Part shown: in pieces, positions 63,919 to 64,000 of the stretch | Layout of the letters: each line of letters begins with the position of its first letter | Numbering within the stretch: the first letter of the stretch is position 1 | NCBI RefSeq assembly: GCF_000512205.2 | Contig: NZ_CP006644.1 | Coordinates: forward strand, 3,342,520-3,406,519 | Source of the DNA: Sphingomonas sanxanigenens DSM 19645 = NX02 | Lineage (GTDB): Bacteria; Pseudomonadota; Alphaproteobacteria; Sphingomonadales; Sphingomonadaceae | Direction: 5' to 3' | DNA length: 64,000 bases | The notes under the pieces: generated by a model | What the model was told of the DNA's origin: nothing | The model's input: the letters and a program-made list of their open reading frames with translations, nothing else | Databases searched by the model: none | Position numbers and translations under genes: made by a program

Positions 63919-64000
63919 TCACTCTGTCTCCAGCGCCCCATTCGGCTCGCCATTTTGACTAGAAGTCATGTGCGATGATCGAAATGCCCGATACGGCAAT
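63919..64000. other. Right edge, no gene supported
   Basis: The last 82 bp upstream of mlaA contain no gene that can be supported; presumably the mlaA promoter region. Confidence 0.4.

Overview
The window is high-GC DNA from the chromosome of an alphaproteobacterium, most likely a Sphingomonas-type member of the Sphingomonadaceae. Pointers are a CcrM GANTC methyltransferase with GANTC sites and a CtrA-like box in its promoter, three TonB-dependent receptors, a fused bcsAB cellulose synthase, a three-part proton-translocating transhydrogenase and an ECF42-type sigma factor. No rRNA, tRNA, insertion sequence, phage gene or CRISPR array was seen. The longest stretch without a gene is about 300 bp.

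Layout. 1-7 kb: the end of a sugar-type ABC importer (binding protein cut by the window edge, ATPase, permease), then two isopenicillin-N-synthase-like 2-oxoglutarate dioxygenases flanking a TonB-dependent receptor. This looks like an uptake-plus-oxidation cassette for an unknown small molecule. 7-10.5 kb: an SH3-type membrane protein, a pirin and a diacylglycerol-kinase-like lipid kinase. 10.7-21.1 kb: a tightly coupled cellulose operon (small BcsP/BcsR-like protein, bcsQ, bcsAB fusion, bcsC, bcsD, bcsZ). 21-24.7 kb (minus): a DUF3617-like protein and the hslO-argF-argD run, whose leader carries a promoter followed directly by an intrinsic-terminator-like hairpin. 24.9-28.1 kb: a TonB-like protein convergent with a second receptor. 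28.2-32.2 kb: RNase T2 and nadC, a DUF6152/DUF6644 pair, queE-queC. 32.3-43.3 kb: a membrane class III nucleotide cyclase, a ClpP-like protease, a transglutaminase-DUF2126 protein, two secreted proteins and two small regulators.

43.4-57.1 kb is housekeeping: hemerythrin-domain protein, pntB and pntAB (minus), glmM-thiD-rnhB, a GNAT, ccrM, folP, a LytTR membrane regulator divergent from a DUF2306 protein, the 43-residue aa3 oxidase subunit IV, pntAA (about 8 kb from and opposite to its partner subunits), a YCII protein plus ECF42-type sigma factor behind a matching promoter, and a methyltransferase. 57.1-64 kb: a second accessory uptake locus, with a regulator carrying two TetR DNA-binding domains and a frameshifted MFS transporter on one strand, and a TonB-dependent receptor plus an exported tyrosine-phosphatase-like enzyme on the other. 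An MlaA/VacJ homologue without a lipobox closes the window.

The most notable points are the dioxygenase/receptor/ABC cassette, the double-TetR regulator facing a 22-bp-phased direct repeat, the GANTC/CtrA-rich ccrM promoter, the ECF42 promoter match, the argD leader hairpin, the single-base frameshift in the MFS gene and the split pnt locus.
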